From Baffinella frigidus (taxonomy: Eukaryota > Cryptophyceae > Cryptomonadales > Baffinellaceae), in the NCBI GenBank assembly GCA_026770585.1, contig MU646624.1, positions 379,428 through 403,649 on the forward strand: DNA of 24,222 bases, in the 5' to 3' direction. A program made the translations under genes and the position numbers. This document shows positions 8,060-15,339 of this stretch, in pieces. The notes below the pieces were generated by a model. It was not told the origin of the DNA and made no database searches. It saw nothing but the letters and a program-made list of their open reading frames with translations. The number at the start of each line of letters is the position of its first letter. Positions within the stretch are counted from its first letter, which is position 1.

Positions 8060-8107
8060 GCGCGGGTGGCTGGGCTCGAGGAGGAGCTGCGACACCTTCG
8101 TTCCCAG
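8060..8107 (+). CDS. Exon-like 16-codon module ARVAGLEEELRHLRSQ (partial CDS)
   Basis: Bounded by TGCCCTCTGGCAG, a pyrimidine-rich acceptor-like site, and CGTTCCCAG|GTCCCC. Exactly 48 bases, whole codons at both ends. The peptide ARVAGLEEELRHLRSQ has Val, Leu, Leu and Leu in a heptad-like spacing among charged residues, typical of coiled coil. Earlier tandem copies at 7536 (broken by a CCCTAAA patch) and about 7848 share GGGCTCGAGGAGG. The LRSQ end recurs at 8247-8280, where the donor GT is replaced by GC. No known protein is assigned. It may belong with the other coiled-coil modules downstream. Confidence 0.45.
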
Positions 8108-8309
8108 GTCCCCCCTCTAGGGGTAAGGGTGCAGGATTTAGGGGTGCAGGGTGTAGGGGTGTGGGGTGTGGGGGGTGGGGGGTGGGGGGTGGGGTGTTGG
8201 GGTTAGGGTCGCCCTGCCTGGATGTAGGGTGGAGGGTGGAGGGTGGAGAGGAGGAGCTGAGACACGTCCGTTCCCAGGCCCCCCCGCCTTGTCCTTCATG
8301 CAAGCGATT

Positions 8310-8470
8310 TAATCCCGCCAGACATTTAATTTAGATGCGCCGGAGTTCCCCGCATGCACGAAAATTTGTACATGTTTGCAGTGGGACGTGACCAGACGAT
8401 CCAGGTGTGCAGTAATTTTCGTGCAGGCGGGGAACTCCGGTGTGTTTAAATTCAATGCCTGGCGGGATGA
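8310..8470. mobile_element. MITE with near 4-bp TSD (GATT/GATC), TAATCCCGCC ends
   Basis: 161 bp, starting TAATCCCGCCAGACATTTAA and ending TGCCTGGCGGGATGA. The inner arm CGGAGTTCCCCGC pairs with GCGGGGAACTCCG. The inner core is ACGAAAATT...CAGTAATTTTCGT. Flanks are GATT and GATC, one mismatch. Same family and length as the element at 10065. Confidence 0.85.
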
Positions 8471-8625
8471 GATCGCAAACCATGGACGTGTTCTTGTTTT
8501 CTTGCGACGTCAGCTCGTCGAAACGTTGACAGGGAAAGTTGACATTTGGCGACTTGGCAGCTTTCGGAGGCTCGGGGGGAGGTGGCGCGGGGAGACGAGC
8601 AGAGATCTGCCCTTCAGGATGAGGT
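8471..8625 (+). other. Exon-like open segment downstream of the MITE
   Basis: An open frame runs from the element through NHGRVLVFLRRQLVETLTGK and RLGSFRRLGG to CAGGATGAG|GTCCACACCC, a possible donor, after which heptamer repeats begin. The composition is Arg/Leu-rich. I recognise no domain, and the upstream boundary is obscured by the insertion, so coding is only a possibility. Confidence 0.3.
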
Positions 8626-8886
8626 CCACACCCTACACCCTAATCCCTAAACCCTACTCCCCACACCCTAAACCCTACCCCCTACCCCCTACACCCTACA
8701 CCCTACACCCTACACCCTACACCCTAAACCCTACACCCTAAACCCTAAACCCTAAACCCTAAACCCTAAACCCTCAACCCTAGACTCTAGACTCTAGACC
8801 CTAAACCCTCCAGGAAGAGGTCGCTCACCCCAAACCCTACACCCTACACCCTACACCCTAACCCCTAAATCCTAAATCCTAAACCC
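8625..8886. repeat. CCCTACA/CCCTAAA heptamer tract
   Basis: CCCTACA repeats dominate to about 8735, then CCCTAAA to about 8812, including CTAGACTCTAGA variants. A short unique gap (CAGGAAGAGGTCGCTCACCC) precedes a second run at 8831-8886. Confidence 0.9.
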
Positions 8887-8897
8887 GAATCGCGATC

Positions 8898-9400
8898 TGG
8901 ATGCAGTTGAAGGGGGCGAACAGGACAGTCGAGCAGTGCTCGGCCTCTGGGTGCAGCCCTGCCGATTGCCGCACCTTTGCACTGGGTTTCTCGTGCCCGC
9001 AGTTGGAGGGGGCGAACAGGACAGTGGAGCAGAGCCAGAGCCGGCTAAACCCTATTGCGCCCAGACCCTGAAGCCCGATTCGCTGAATCCCCCGCTCTGA
9101 GTGCCTCTGGGAGCAGTTGGAGGGGGCGAACAGGACGGTAGAGCAGTGCACCCTCACCTTGACCCTGATCTCTAAACCCCAATCGCGATCTGGGAGCAGT
9201 TGGGGGCTTCGAACCAGACCGTCGTGCAGCGCTTATCTTCCCTAAACCCTGCACGCTAAACCAAGAGACACGCGCCCTTAACTTGAGCCCGAGAGCTGAC
9301 TCCATCAGGCCTCGAGAGCTGAATCCCTGAGGCCTCTGGGAGCAGTTGGGGTCTTTGAACAGGACGGTCTAGCAGTGCTGTTCGGAGCCTCCCTAAACTC
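8898..9400 (+). repeat. Five ~100-bp units with GCAGTTGGAGGGGGCGAACA
   Basis: GCAGTTGGAGGGGGCGAACA-type words occur at about 8900, 8999, 9114, 9197 and 9341. All are preceded by GCAG and followed by GGACAGT(G/C)GAGCAG or a decayed form. Intervening sequence contains CTAAACCC words and TCTGGGAGCAG or TCTCGTGCCCGCAG acceptor-like ends. In frame the word reads (Q)LEGANRTVEQ. The copies at 9197 (LGASNQ) and 9341 are the most diverged, and the latter has an in-frame TAG. Confidence 0.75.
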
Positions 9401-9456
9401 TGACCGCGATCAGCCCGTGTCGTAGCAACTCAACACTGGGTTTCTCGTGCCCGCAG

Positions 9457-9525
9457 TTGGAGGGGGCGAACAGGACAGTGGAGCAGAGCCAGAGCCGCGC
9501 TTTCGACGCTGAAGTCGGCCAAACG
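9457..9525 (+). CDS. Exon-like 23-codon module LEGANRTVEQSQSRAFDAEV (partial CDS)
   Basis: The last and longest copy of the LEGANRT unit. Acceptor-like TTTCTCGTGCCCGCAG precedes it. The module is 69 bases (LEGANRTVEQSQSRAFDAEV then GQT) if the donor is ACG|GTACTC. That boundary is supported by related copies at about 10046, 10590 and 11262, which stay similar up to GGTACT and then diverge. Glu/Gln/Arg-rich, compatible with helix or coiled coil, function unknown. The frame stays open to 9774 (105 codons from 9457), but that extension runs through a 24-bp tandem repeat and a foldback. Confidence 0.4.
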
Positions 9526-9637
9526 GTACTCCTCCTCGCTAGTAGCTGCCAGCTTCAGCGTCCAAGGTGCTGCCAGCTTCAGCGTCCAAGGTGCTGCCAG
9601 CTTCAGCGTCCAAGGTGCGGCTCTGGCTCTGCTCGAC
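9478..9637. repeat. Foldback built on the exon module, with 3 x 24-bp repeat
   Basis: GAGCAGAGCCAGAGCCGCGC (from 9481) is inverted at GCGGCTCTGGCTCTGCTC (9617-9634), and GACGCTGAAG with CTTCAGCGTC. CTGCCAGCTTCAGCGTCCAA GGTG (24 bp) is repeated three times at 9546-9617 inside the right arm. Confidence 0.85.
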
Positions 9638-9682
9638 CGTATGCCAAAGTAGCGGAACAGCCCCGCCGGCAGGCTCGTGAAC

Positions 9683-9785
9683 GCCCGCGTGACCGGTCAC
9701 GCGGACGCCGAAGCCAACTGTCCGAGGTGACTGCCTTGGCGTACGCGGACGCCGAAGCCAACTGTCCGAGGTGACTGCCTTGGCG
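9683..9785 (+). repeat. CCCGCGTGACCGGTCACGCG module, two tandem copies
   Basis: GACGCCGAAGCCAACTGTCC followed by GAGGTGACTGCCTTG occurs at about 9710 and 9750. Other copies are at about 7796 and 14464. AG|GTGACTG is donor-like, and the frame ARVTGHADAEANCP is open in three copies. The core GCGTGACCGGTCACGC is a palindrome. The module start resembles the AR(V)AGLEE exon (ARV...). Confidence 0.65.
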
Positions 9786-9849
9786 TGTCCCACGCAGGAC
9801 GAGGCACGGCATACCCTTGAGCAGTCGTCATCATTGACTAGGGCAGGCC

Positions 9850-10030
9850 TCACGGCTCCTGTGCTCCTTGGTCTAGGAGGGCTTCTAGGTCTTGGATGCC
9901 ATCCATCCGACAGTCGGCCAGAGGGTACGGAGCCTGAAAACCAAGGAGCCGAGAGGCCTACCCTTGCCCACTGCCCTCACGGCTCCTATGCTCCTTGGTC
10001 TGAGGGCTTCTAGGTCTTGGACTAGGTCTT
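9850..10030 (+). repeat. Duplicated CTCACGGCTCCTRTGCTCCT segment
   Basis: CTCACGGCTCCTGTGCTCCTTGG (9850) and CTCACGGCTCCTATGCTCCTTGG (9976) are both followed by TCTA/TCTGA-GGGCTTCTAGGTCTTGGA. A third partial copy is at about 7945. No coding function inferred. Confidence 0.7.
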
Positions 10031-10064
10031 GGACGCCATCCAGTTGGTCAGACGGTACTCAATC

Positions 10065-10225
10065 TAATCCCGCCAGGTATTTAATTTAGATGCTCGGCGG
10101 AGTTCCCCATACAACGAAAATTACTACACACGCGACAAAAGAGTCGTGTCCGAAAGGTCCTGTGTAGTAATTTTCGTACATTCGGGGAACTCCCGGGCAT
10201 TTAATTTAATTACCTGACCGGATGA
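10065..10225. mobile_element. MITE with 4-bp TSD (AATC), TAATCCCGCC ends
   Basis: 161 bp, TAATCCCGCCAGGTATTTAA ... TTAATTACCTGACCGGATGA, flanked by AATC at 10061-10064 and 10226-10229. The inner arms GGAGTTCCCC / GGGGAACTCC and the core CGAAAATTACTACACA / TGTGTAGTAATTTTCG are conserved with other elements. It sits 9 bases inside the possible donor ACG|GTACTCAATC. Confidence 0.92.
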
Positions 10226-10297
10226 AATCGCCGAGAAGCCCTCATCCCTACCGTAGTCCAGCACCGTATGCTAACCACCTAGCTACCATAGCCCTTA

Positions 10298-10467
10298 TAA
10301 TGCGAAAAGCTTACGTTAACGGACCCCTTAAGGGGTCGGTTCACGTGGGCTTGCCAGCTCTAAAACAATTTCAAAAGCGATTTTAGGACTTTTAAAGCCC
10401 AAGAATGTTTTCCATTATAAATGTTGTACCAAAGTTACTACTCCGTTAACGTAAACTTTTGGCATGA
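10298..10467. mobile_element. MITE with 4-bp TSD (CTTA), TAATGC/TCATGC ends
   Basis: 170 bp, TAATGCGAAAAGCTTACGTT ... AACGTAAACTTTTGGCATGA, flanked by CTTA at 10294-10297 and 10468-10471. Strong arms AAAAG(C/T)TTACGTTAACGGA. The interior (10324-10441) is mostly not inverted. Confidence 0.9.
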
Positions 10468-10469
10468 CT

Positions 10470-11140
10470 TAGGCAGGATCCATGATGCCCTCGGCAACTA
10501 CCGTGTGGCAACTAGTACTGAGTACGATTCGTTCCTAGCGTTCGATTCATTGCTGTATGGTGCATTGCTAGGTGGCATACGGCAGAGCCAGCGCCGCGCC
10601 CGGGACGGTGAAGTCAGTCAACCGGTACTCCTCCTTGCTAGAGCGTTTGAGGTAATGGTTGTCCGTTCAACGGGGAAACCGTACGTCCAAAACGGACAAC
10701 AATTACCGCAAACGCTCTAGCAATCAAGACATTGCGTCCTCATTGGTACTTCACTACCGGGCAGCTACTAGCAATGCATACGATGCATTGCTAGGTGGCG
10801 TAGAGCCAATGTGGTAGGACTTGGCCAAAGCGAACTTCGAAGTTGCAAGATTGCGAACTTCTAGATGGACTCTTTTGGACATGTAGTGTTTTAAATTCAA
10901 ATTTTGCAGTACAAATCGGTGTTTACTAATAATTACGGTCCATCTAGAAGTTGGGTACTCCACTACCGGGCAGCAACTAGCAATGCGTACGATGCAGAGC
11001 AGAGCGACTAGCAATGCAGAGCAGAGCGATGCAGAGCAGAGCGACTAGCAATGCGTACCGTATGCAACCTAGCAATGCATCGTACGCATTGCTAGTTGCT
11101 ACCCGGTATCCTACGCATTGCTAGTTGCTACCAGTTGCTA
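10470..11140. repeat. ACTAGCAATGCRTACGATGC repeats with two foldbacks
   Basis: CTAGCAATGC(A/G)TACGATGC words in both orientations occur at about 10757-10795, 10975-11020 and 11040-11130. They often follow CACTACCGGGCAGC (10753, 10961). Hairpins: 10635-10723 (TTGCTAGAGCGTTTGAGGTA / complement) and 10856-10952 (AACTTCTAGATGGAC / GTCCATCTAGAAGTT). A partial EQSQSR-type exon fragment lies at 10580-10620. No gene. Confidence 0.7.
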
Positions 11141-11261
11141 CCAGAGCCAGAGCCTTGAGGTTCAGGGTGTCGGACGTCCTTGGTTCAGGGTTTGGTTCAG
11201 GGTGTAAGGTTTAGAGGAGGGTTTGCGGTTACCTCAGGGGCGGTGTTGTTCTCCTACGGTC

Positions 11262-11308
11262 GAGCAGAGCCAGAGCCGCGCCTTGGACGCTGAAGCTGGC
11301 CAGACGGT
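11262..11308 (+). pseudogene. Fragment of the EQSQSRALDAEAGQT exon-like module
   Basis: GTCGAGCAGAGCCAGAGCCG continues to GACGCTGAAGCTGGCCAGACG and the donor-like GGTACT. It reads VEQSQSRALDAEAGQT, closely matching the module at 9457 but without its acceptor and LEGANRT start. A 4-bp-TSD element lies about 20 bases downstream. Confidence 0.4.
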
Positions 11309-11330
11309 ACTTAATCCCACCGCGTCACCT

Positions 11331-11496
11331 TCATAGGCTAACGGCCTGAAAATGGGGTAGTTGGGCATACGGCATTGCCTAGGCCCTCCTACCGTAGGCC
11401 GAGGGATCCCAGGACCAAAAGGTGTCGGCCTACGGTAGGAGGTCCTAGGCAATCCCGTAGGCCTAACTACCCCATTTTTGGTCAGTTACCCTATTA
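11331..11496. mobile_element. MITE family C copy 1, 4-bp TSD (ACCT)
   Basis: 166 bp, TCATAGGCTAACGGCCTGAA ... GTCAGTTACCCTATTA, flanked by ACCT (11327-11330, 11497-11500). Arms contain AATGGGGTAGTT / AACTACCCCATT. The centre carries CCTACCGTAGG and CCTACGGTAGG. Confidence 0.92.
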
Positions 11497-11739
11497 ACCT
11501 GGGCTTGTACACTCGCGGGGCGCCTCTGGGAGGCGACACGCGAGAGCAGAAAGATGCTCTAGAGAGTCACCTACCCAGAGTCATATATCACCGAGTATAC
11601 AACAGTATACGAAGATAATTTATTTCGCAACGCGTCCATCTAAAGCACTTCGGTACAACCCCTGGTGTTTTAGGTACTCAACGCATCGCATGTTGCCATA
11701 CGGTATTGGCCTTTGGTAGGCAGACTAAGGAGCCGTGGC

Positions 11740-11925
11740 TCCTGGTGGCTCCACCAGGACCCAGGGGGGCGCGTTATCCCTTATCTGCCGAAAAAGGTAC
11801 GTGATCATCTTTTTTAGCGGGAATCAGGTGCAGGGATTCGAATTTAGCCCAGGAGCCAGGGGGGCGCGTTGTAGAGGCCGTGGCTCCTCGTGGCTATAAC
11901 GCGCCCCCCTGCGATATTGTTCTTG
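11740..11925. repeat. Inverted GGGGGGCGCGTT / AACGCGCCCCCC segments
   Basis: AGGGGGGCGCGTTGTAGAGG at about 11860 pairs with TATAACGCGCCCCCCTGCG at about 11895-11913, enclosing CCGTGGCTCCTCGTGG. A direct copy, CAGGGGGGCGCGTTATCCCT, lies at 11762. GGAGCCGTGGCTCCTGG words repeat nearby. Confidence 0.75.
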
Positions 11926-11958
11926 CTATGCACGTGCCGGACCAAGGAGCACGGCTCC

Positions 11959-12096
11959 TAGTGAAAGAGACGTAGTGAAAGAGACGTAGTGCAAGAGACG
12001 TAGTGAAAGAGACGTAGTGAAAGAGACGTGGTCTACGTCCTTGGGCCAAGGACGTAGACTACGTCTCTTTCACTACTCTTTCGCTCCGTCTCTTCC
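11959..12096. repeat. 14-bp tandem repeat TAGTGAAAGAGACG with inverted tail
   Basis: Five units at 11959-12028 lead into GTCTACGTCCTTGG/CCAAGGACGTAGAC and then the inverted unit CGTCTCTTTCACTA, so the whole region folds back. Confidence 0.9.
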
Positions 12097-12164
12097 ACTC
12101 TCTGCGTGACACTGCTCGCACTCAGTGCTTTACACGCCTGGCAGATTCGACGTCTCTCTCACTC

Positions 12165-12300
12165 CCGAAGGGGTTTTGAATAACCCCTAAGCGATAAGAC
12201 CTAGGACCCTATGGTAGGCAACCCGCAGGGACATAGGGGGGGTCTACGACTACGGTAGGCAACCCGTAGGGACATAGGGGGGGTCTACGAAGGGGTGCTC
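12165..12300. repeat. Family D repeat: duplicated CGGTAGGCAACCCGTAGGGA
   Basis: TTGAATAACCCCTAAGCGAT with AAGACCTAGGACCCTATGGTAGG (12178-12220) is the reverse complement of the segment at 5185-5235. GGTAGGCAACCCG(C/T)AGGGACATAGGGGGGG(T)CTACGA is duplicated in tandem (12212 and 12255). Confidence 0.7.
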
Positions 12301-12460
12301 CACCTCCTAAGAGCACGCGGGATCATCAGAGAGATTGCTAATTCATTGCCAAACAACCAGCGTCAGCGCCGCACATGCCTTCCGCATTGTACTACATACT
12401 GTACCCCGTGTCGGCCGCTCTTACGAGCTTTTTCCGGATGGATTCTATCTCCGCCTCCTA
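12301..12460. other. Unassigned unique-looking stretch
   Basis: No repeat or motif recognised. A 66-codon + frame (12295-12495) covers it, but it has no matching module elsewhere in the window and enters the MITE at 12466. Confidence 0.3.
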
Positions 12461-12465
12461 CAGTC

Positions 12466-12630
12466 TCACAGGCTAACGGACTTAAAATGGGGTAGTTAAG
12501 CCTACGGTATTGCCTACCGTAGGCCGTAGGGCTCCTATCACCAGAAAGTCCTAGGATTTTGGCCTACAGTAGGAGGTCCTAGGCAATCCCGTAGGCCTAA
12601 CTACCCCACTTTTAGTGCATTGCCCCATTA
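12466..12630. mobile_element. MITE family C copy 2, 4-bp TSD (AGTC)
   Basis: 165 bp, TCACAGGCTAACGGACTTAA ... GTGCATTGCCCCATTA, flanked by AGTC (12462-12465, 12631-12634). Arms ATGGGGTAGTTA and the CCTACCGTAGG core match copy 1 at 11331. Confidence 0.92.
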
Positions 12631-12711
12631 AGTCTCTTTGACTCTCGTGCGGTGCGCAAGGTCTCCCTCGCGACGCTTGCTATCTACCTACCTGTGTAAA
12701 GCGACACAGGC

Positions 12712-12804
12712 ATCGCCGTAGGCGCGTACGCCCTACCGTAGGGCCCTAGGACCTGCCTAGGACCCTCTTGGCGGTCAATTTTAACCGCCTCGCCACTTAA
12801 GGGA
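12712..12804. mobile_element. Family B MITE copy, left end degraded
   Basis: The right end CGCCACTTAAGGGA is followed by TA (12805-12806), as in copies at 16770 and 19107. GCCCTACCGTAGGGCCCTAG is in the middle. The TCCCTTAAGTG left end is not present. Confidence 0.6.
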
Positions 12805-12928
12805 TAGCGCGTGCCTGGAAGTTCTGGGCACACGCCTTGCACAGGCCTGCCATACCAGGGGCCTCGGAGGAGAGTTCGACCGAAGCCTTTACACTGCTCG
12901 CACTGAGTGGTTCACACACTGGCGGCAG

Positions 12929-12950
12929 GCATTGCGCAAGGCGCAACTGC
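12929..12950 (+). pseudogene. 5' fragment of the ALRKAxR exon-like module
   Basis: CTGGCGGCAG is followed by GCATTGCGCAAGGCGCAACTG (ALRKAQL), matching the start of the intact module at 13084. The similarity stops where the 29-bp tandem repeat begins. Confidence 0.4.
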
Positions 12951-13050
12951 TTTACAATTCTCGCACGTGCACTGTGTGCTTTACAATCCTCTCACGTGCA
13001 CTGTTTGCTTTACAATCCTCTCACGTGCACTGTTTGCTTTACAATCCTCG
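12951..13050. repeat. 29-bp tandem repeat TTTACAATCCTCTCACGTGC...
   Basis: Units start at 12951, 12980, 13009 and 13038 (the last partial). Each contains CACGTGCACTG. The block separates the broken and intact copies of the ALRKA module. Confidence 0.9.
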
Positions 13051-13083
13051 CTGTGAGTAAAGCGACTCTCTGCTCTCTGGCAG

Positions 13084-13236
13084 GCGTTACGCAAGGCGGC
13101 GCGAAACCTCGACCTCGATCGCCGTCGCCTCCTGGCTCTGTTAGAGGAGCAGCGCGCGCTAGCGTCAAGTGCGAGAGGCCAGACTGCCGCCATTCGCTCC
13201 GAGCATCAACAAGACCGCACCCGCGCCCGCCTCCAG
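13084..13236 (+). CDS. Exon-like 51-codon coiled-coil module (partial CDS)
   Basis: The clearest coding candidate. Acceptor-like CTCTGCTCTCTGGCAG precedes it and CGCCTCCAG|GTGTGATG follows. The length is exactly 153 bases with no stop. The peptide begins ALRKAARNLDLDRRRLLALL, continues EEQRALASSARGQTAAIRSE and ends HQQDRTRARLQ. Leu-rich heptad-like spacing with dense Arg/Glu/Gln indicates a coiled coil, most probably a structural protein segment; no specific family is recognised. Its 3' two thirds are duplicated at 13309 and 13485, and only its end (about 30-45 bp) at six further places down to 15208. The start is a splice acceptor inference, not an ATG. Transcript evidence would be decisive. 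Confidence 0.5.
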
Positions 13237-13308
13237 GTGTGATGTTGTTCTTTTCGGGTGTAGGGTGCGGGGTGGTTAGAGGTCAAGGGGTGGTTCAGGA
13301 GGGAGCAG
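13237..13308 (+). other. 72-bp candidate mini-intron
   Basis: GTGTGATGTTGTTCTT ... GGTTCAGGAGGGAGCAG: begins GT, ends AG, and contains the telomere-like words GGTGTAGGGTGCGGGG. A 73-bp homologue (13412-13484) follows the next exon copy. The GT/AG boundaries coincide with the limits of the coding-like similarity. Confidence 0.4.
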
Positions 13309-13411
13309 GCACTGCTGGAGGGGGAGCGCGCCGCTAGCGTCAAGTGCGAGAGGCCAGACTGCCGCCATCCGCTCCGAGCATCAACAAGACCGCACCCGCG
13401 CCCGCCTCCAG
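13309..13411 (+). pseudogene. Tandem copy 2 of the coiled-coil module (103 bp)
   Basis: Starts GCACTGCTGGAGGGGGAGCG after GAGCAG and ends CGCCTCCAG|GTGTGATG. It is homologous to 13135-13236 (102 bp) but one base longer in GAGCGCGCCGCTAGCG. The RSEHQQDRTRARLQ end is therefore out of frame with ALLEGER; the alternative frame (VKCERPDCRHPLRAS) is open instead. It is either decayed or uses a shifted phase. Confidence 0.45.
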
Positions 13412-13484
13412 GTGTGATGTTGTTCTTGGGGGGGGGGGCGGTGCGGGGTAGTTAGAGGTCAAGGGGTGGTTCAGGAGGGAGCAG

Positions 13485-13587
13485 GCACTGCTGGAGGAGC
13501 AGCGCGCGCTTAGCGTCAAGTGCGAGAGGGCAGACAGCCGCCATCCGATCCGAGCACCAGCAAGACCGCACCCGCGCTCGCCTCCAG
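13485..13587 (+). pseudogene. Tandem copy 3 of the coiled-coil module (103 bp)
   Basis: Starts GCACTGCTGGAGGAGCAGCG and ends CGCCTCCAG|GTGTGTG. Like copy 2 it is 103 bp; the extra base is at GCGCGCTTAGCG. Spacing from copy 2 is 176 bp. Downstream the intron-like sequence diverges (GTTGGGATATTACTAATATC). Confidence 0.45.
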
Positions 13588-14351
13588 GTGTGTGATATTC
13601 GTTGGGATATTACTAATATCGGGGGGCGGGGCGGTGCGAGGTGTTTACTAGTTAGCGAGCATGGTACCTGGTTCCGAGCGGCAGCAAGATCGCACCTGCG
13701 CCTGCCTCCAGGTCTTCATCAGAGAGAGAGAGACTGAGGCCTCAATTGATTCTAACGATAGAGAGAGACCTCAATTCGATAGAGAGAGAGGCCTCAATCG
13801 ATACCAACACGGCCGCCATGATGAGGGTCGAGTGTTTACGATGCAGTGTTGATGCTATCCGAGCACCAGCAAGATCGCACCCGCCCTCAGGTGTGAATGG
13901 TGTAAGTTTGGGGTGAGCATCGCTGAATACCCCGGGGGTTTTCGCGATCAAGGGGCCTAGTTGCGATGGTGTTTTTGTGGTCCGTCTTCAGATGTGAATA
14001 GTGTTGAAGGGTCTCATCCCGCATGAGACCCTTGGGGCCTCGGAGATCAGTTCGGTTCGGGGTGAGGGGGGTGCGTTCAAGGGGCCTGGTTCAGGGTTGG
14101 GGGCAGACGGCTGCCATGGGCAGACGGCTGCCATGCGATCTGAGCACCAGCACGATCGCACCCGCGCCCGTCTCCAGGTGTAAATGGTATTCGTTTCGGG
14201 GGAGCATCGCTAAACACCCCGGGGTTTTTAGCGATCAAGGGGCCTAGTTGCGAGTACCAACACGGCCGGTACGCATGCCTCCAGGCGTGATGGGGCCCGC
14301 ACGCCATATCATGCATTTGTTAAGGGGTGTTGAGCCTACCGACAGGGAATG

Positions 14352-14475
14352 GCAAAAGTCAACATATATCAACTTTTGCCTCGAGCCTCGCGAGCCGTTT
14401 GGGGGTCTAGCTAGGGTTTTACGGCTGAGGAGCCTCGCGAGCAGTTTGGGAGGCTCCTCAGCGCCCGCGTGACCG
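14352..14475. repeat. Hairpin GGCAAAAGT...ACTTTTGCC and duplicated GAGCCTCGCGAGC
   Basis: GGCAAAAGTCAACATATATC pairs with itself (14352-14381). Next come two copies of CCTCGCGAGC(C/A)GTTTGGG and an inverted GAGGAGCC/GGCTCCTC. CGCGTGACCGGTCACGCGGA starts at about 14465. Confidence 0.65.
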
Positions 14476-14770
14476 GTCACGCGGACGCCGAAGCCAACTG
14501 TCCGAGGTGACTGCCTTGTCATGTTCCGTCGAACGGCACCCGGTACACTCACACGAGGAGTGAGGCTCCTCCCGCACGAGAGGAGCCTCGCGAGCGAGCA
14601 TGGTACCTGGTTCCGAGCGGCAGCAAGATCGCACCCGCGCCCGCCTCCAGGTCTTCATCCGAGAGAGAGAGAGGCCTCAACTCAGGGTTTCAAGGCTGAG
14701 GGGAGCGGGTTCCGGGGTGAGGGGCGAGGTGCCAGATCGCACCCGCGCCCGTCTCCAGGTACTCATGGTC

Positions 14771-14920
14771 TTATCTCAGAAAACGAGTTCTAAAACTCGT
14801 TTTCTTAAGTCAATTCCCCTACAAATTCGTCAACTTATTCTTTACTCTCCGCATAAGTTGACAAAATTGTAAGGGGATTGACTTAAGAAAACGAGTTTTA
14901 GAACTCGTTTTCTGAGATAA
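14771..14920. mobile_element. MITE with 4-bp TSD (GGTC), TTATCTCAG ends
   Basis: 150 bp with near-perfect arms of about 60 bp: TTATCTCAGAAAACGAGTTC ... GAACTCGTTTTCTGAGATAA. GGTC lies at 14767-14770 and 14921-14924. The arm itself contains the hairpin AACGAGTTCTAAAACTCGTT. It lies 12 bases after the donor-like CTCCAG|GTACTC. Core AAGTCAATTCCCCTACAAAT is shared with elements at 17891 and 18791. Confidence 0.93.
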
Positions 14921-14999
14921 GGTCACAGGTCAAGGGTGCTGCTGTGATGTGTTTGGGGGCAGGGTCTGGGGGTGGTTGGACGTCAAGTAGTGTTAATTG

Positions 15000-15125
15000 A
15001 GGTCTCCCTCTATCTCATCTCGAGGCGTGGGGCTCGCACGCACCCCAGCAGCCCTACGAGTCACGCACCCCAGCAGCCCTACGAGTCACCCCAGCAGCCC
15101 TACGAGTCACCATCGCGCCATCACC
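15000..15125. repeat. CACCCCAGCAGCCCTACGAG tandem units
   Basis: GTCACGCACCCCAGCAGCCCTACGAG is repeated about three times between 15040 and 15110, the last without GCACG. No gene seen. Confidence 0.75.
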
Positions 15126-15339
15126 CGCATCGCGCCTGGTAAGGGTTGAGTGTTGACGATGCAGGGTTGATGCATCCTGAGCACCACCAAGATCGCACCC
15201 GCCTTGAGGTGTGAATGGTGTAAGTTTGGGGTGAGCATCGCTGAATACCCCGGGGGTTTTAGCGATCAAGGGGCCTAGTTGCGAGGGTCCCGGAGATTGC
15301 CGGGGGGGGTGCCTGGATTGCCAGAGGCTCCGGGTACCG

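Larger units (their letters stand above)
7226..8107 (+). repeat. Four ~260-bp tandem units carrying an exon-like end
   Basis: CAGAGCAGAGTGTCACTCGA-type words followed by TGTCTGAGTGAGTG and GCCCTCTGGCAG recur at about 7240, 7500, 7760 and 8020. The part after GGCAG is the AR(V/A)AGLEE module. Units differ by inserted repeats: 32-bp units at 7363-7470, a CCCTAAA patch at 7577-7592, and GTGACCGGTCACGCGGACGC at about 7798. Confidence 0.7.
13672..15208 (+). repeat. Six dispersed copies of the exon end (RSxHQQDRTRARLQ | GT)
   Basis: Ends at 13711, 13890, 14177, 14650, 14758 and 15208, each GAT/GACCGCACC(C/T)GCGCC-type followed by CTCCAG or CTCAG/TTGAG and GT. Copies ending at 13711 and 14650 share AGCGAGCATGGTACCTGGTT upstream and GTCTTCATC(A/C)GAGAGAGAGA downstream. 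Copies ending at 13890, 14177 and 15208 share GTGTRAATGGT downstream. They show repeated duplication of one exon/donor junction. Confidence 0.7.
13891..15290. repeat. Three copies of an ~80-bp repeat with GCGATCAAGGGGCCTAGTTG
   Basis: Following exon ends at 13890, 14177 and 15208, each has GAGCATCGCT(G/A)AA(T/C)ACCCCGGGG, a hairpin with TTTT(A/C)GCGATC, then AAGGGGCCTAGTTGCGA. About 75-80 bp each. Confidence 0.85.

Noticed and set aside
7023-8110. Possible CRISPR array
   Set aside because: The 21-bp and 32-bp repeats are contiguous without unique spacers, and the context is eukaryotic.
8471-8625. Transposase remnant next to the 8310 MITE
   Set aside because: No DDE/DDD-like motifs or helix-turn-helix pattern can be seen in RVLVFLRRQLVETLTGK and the following Arg-rich text.
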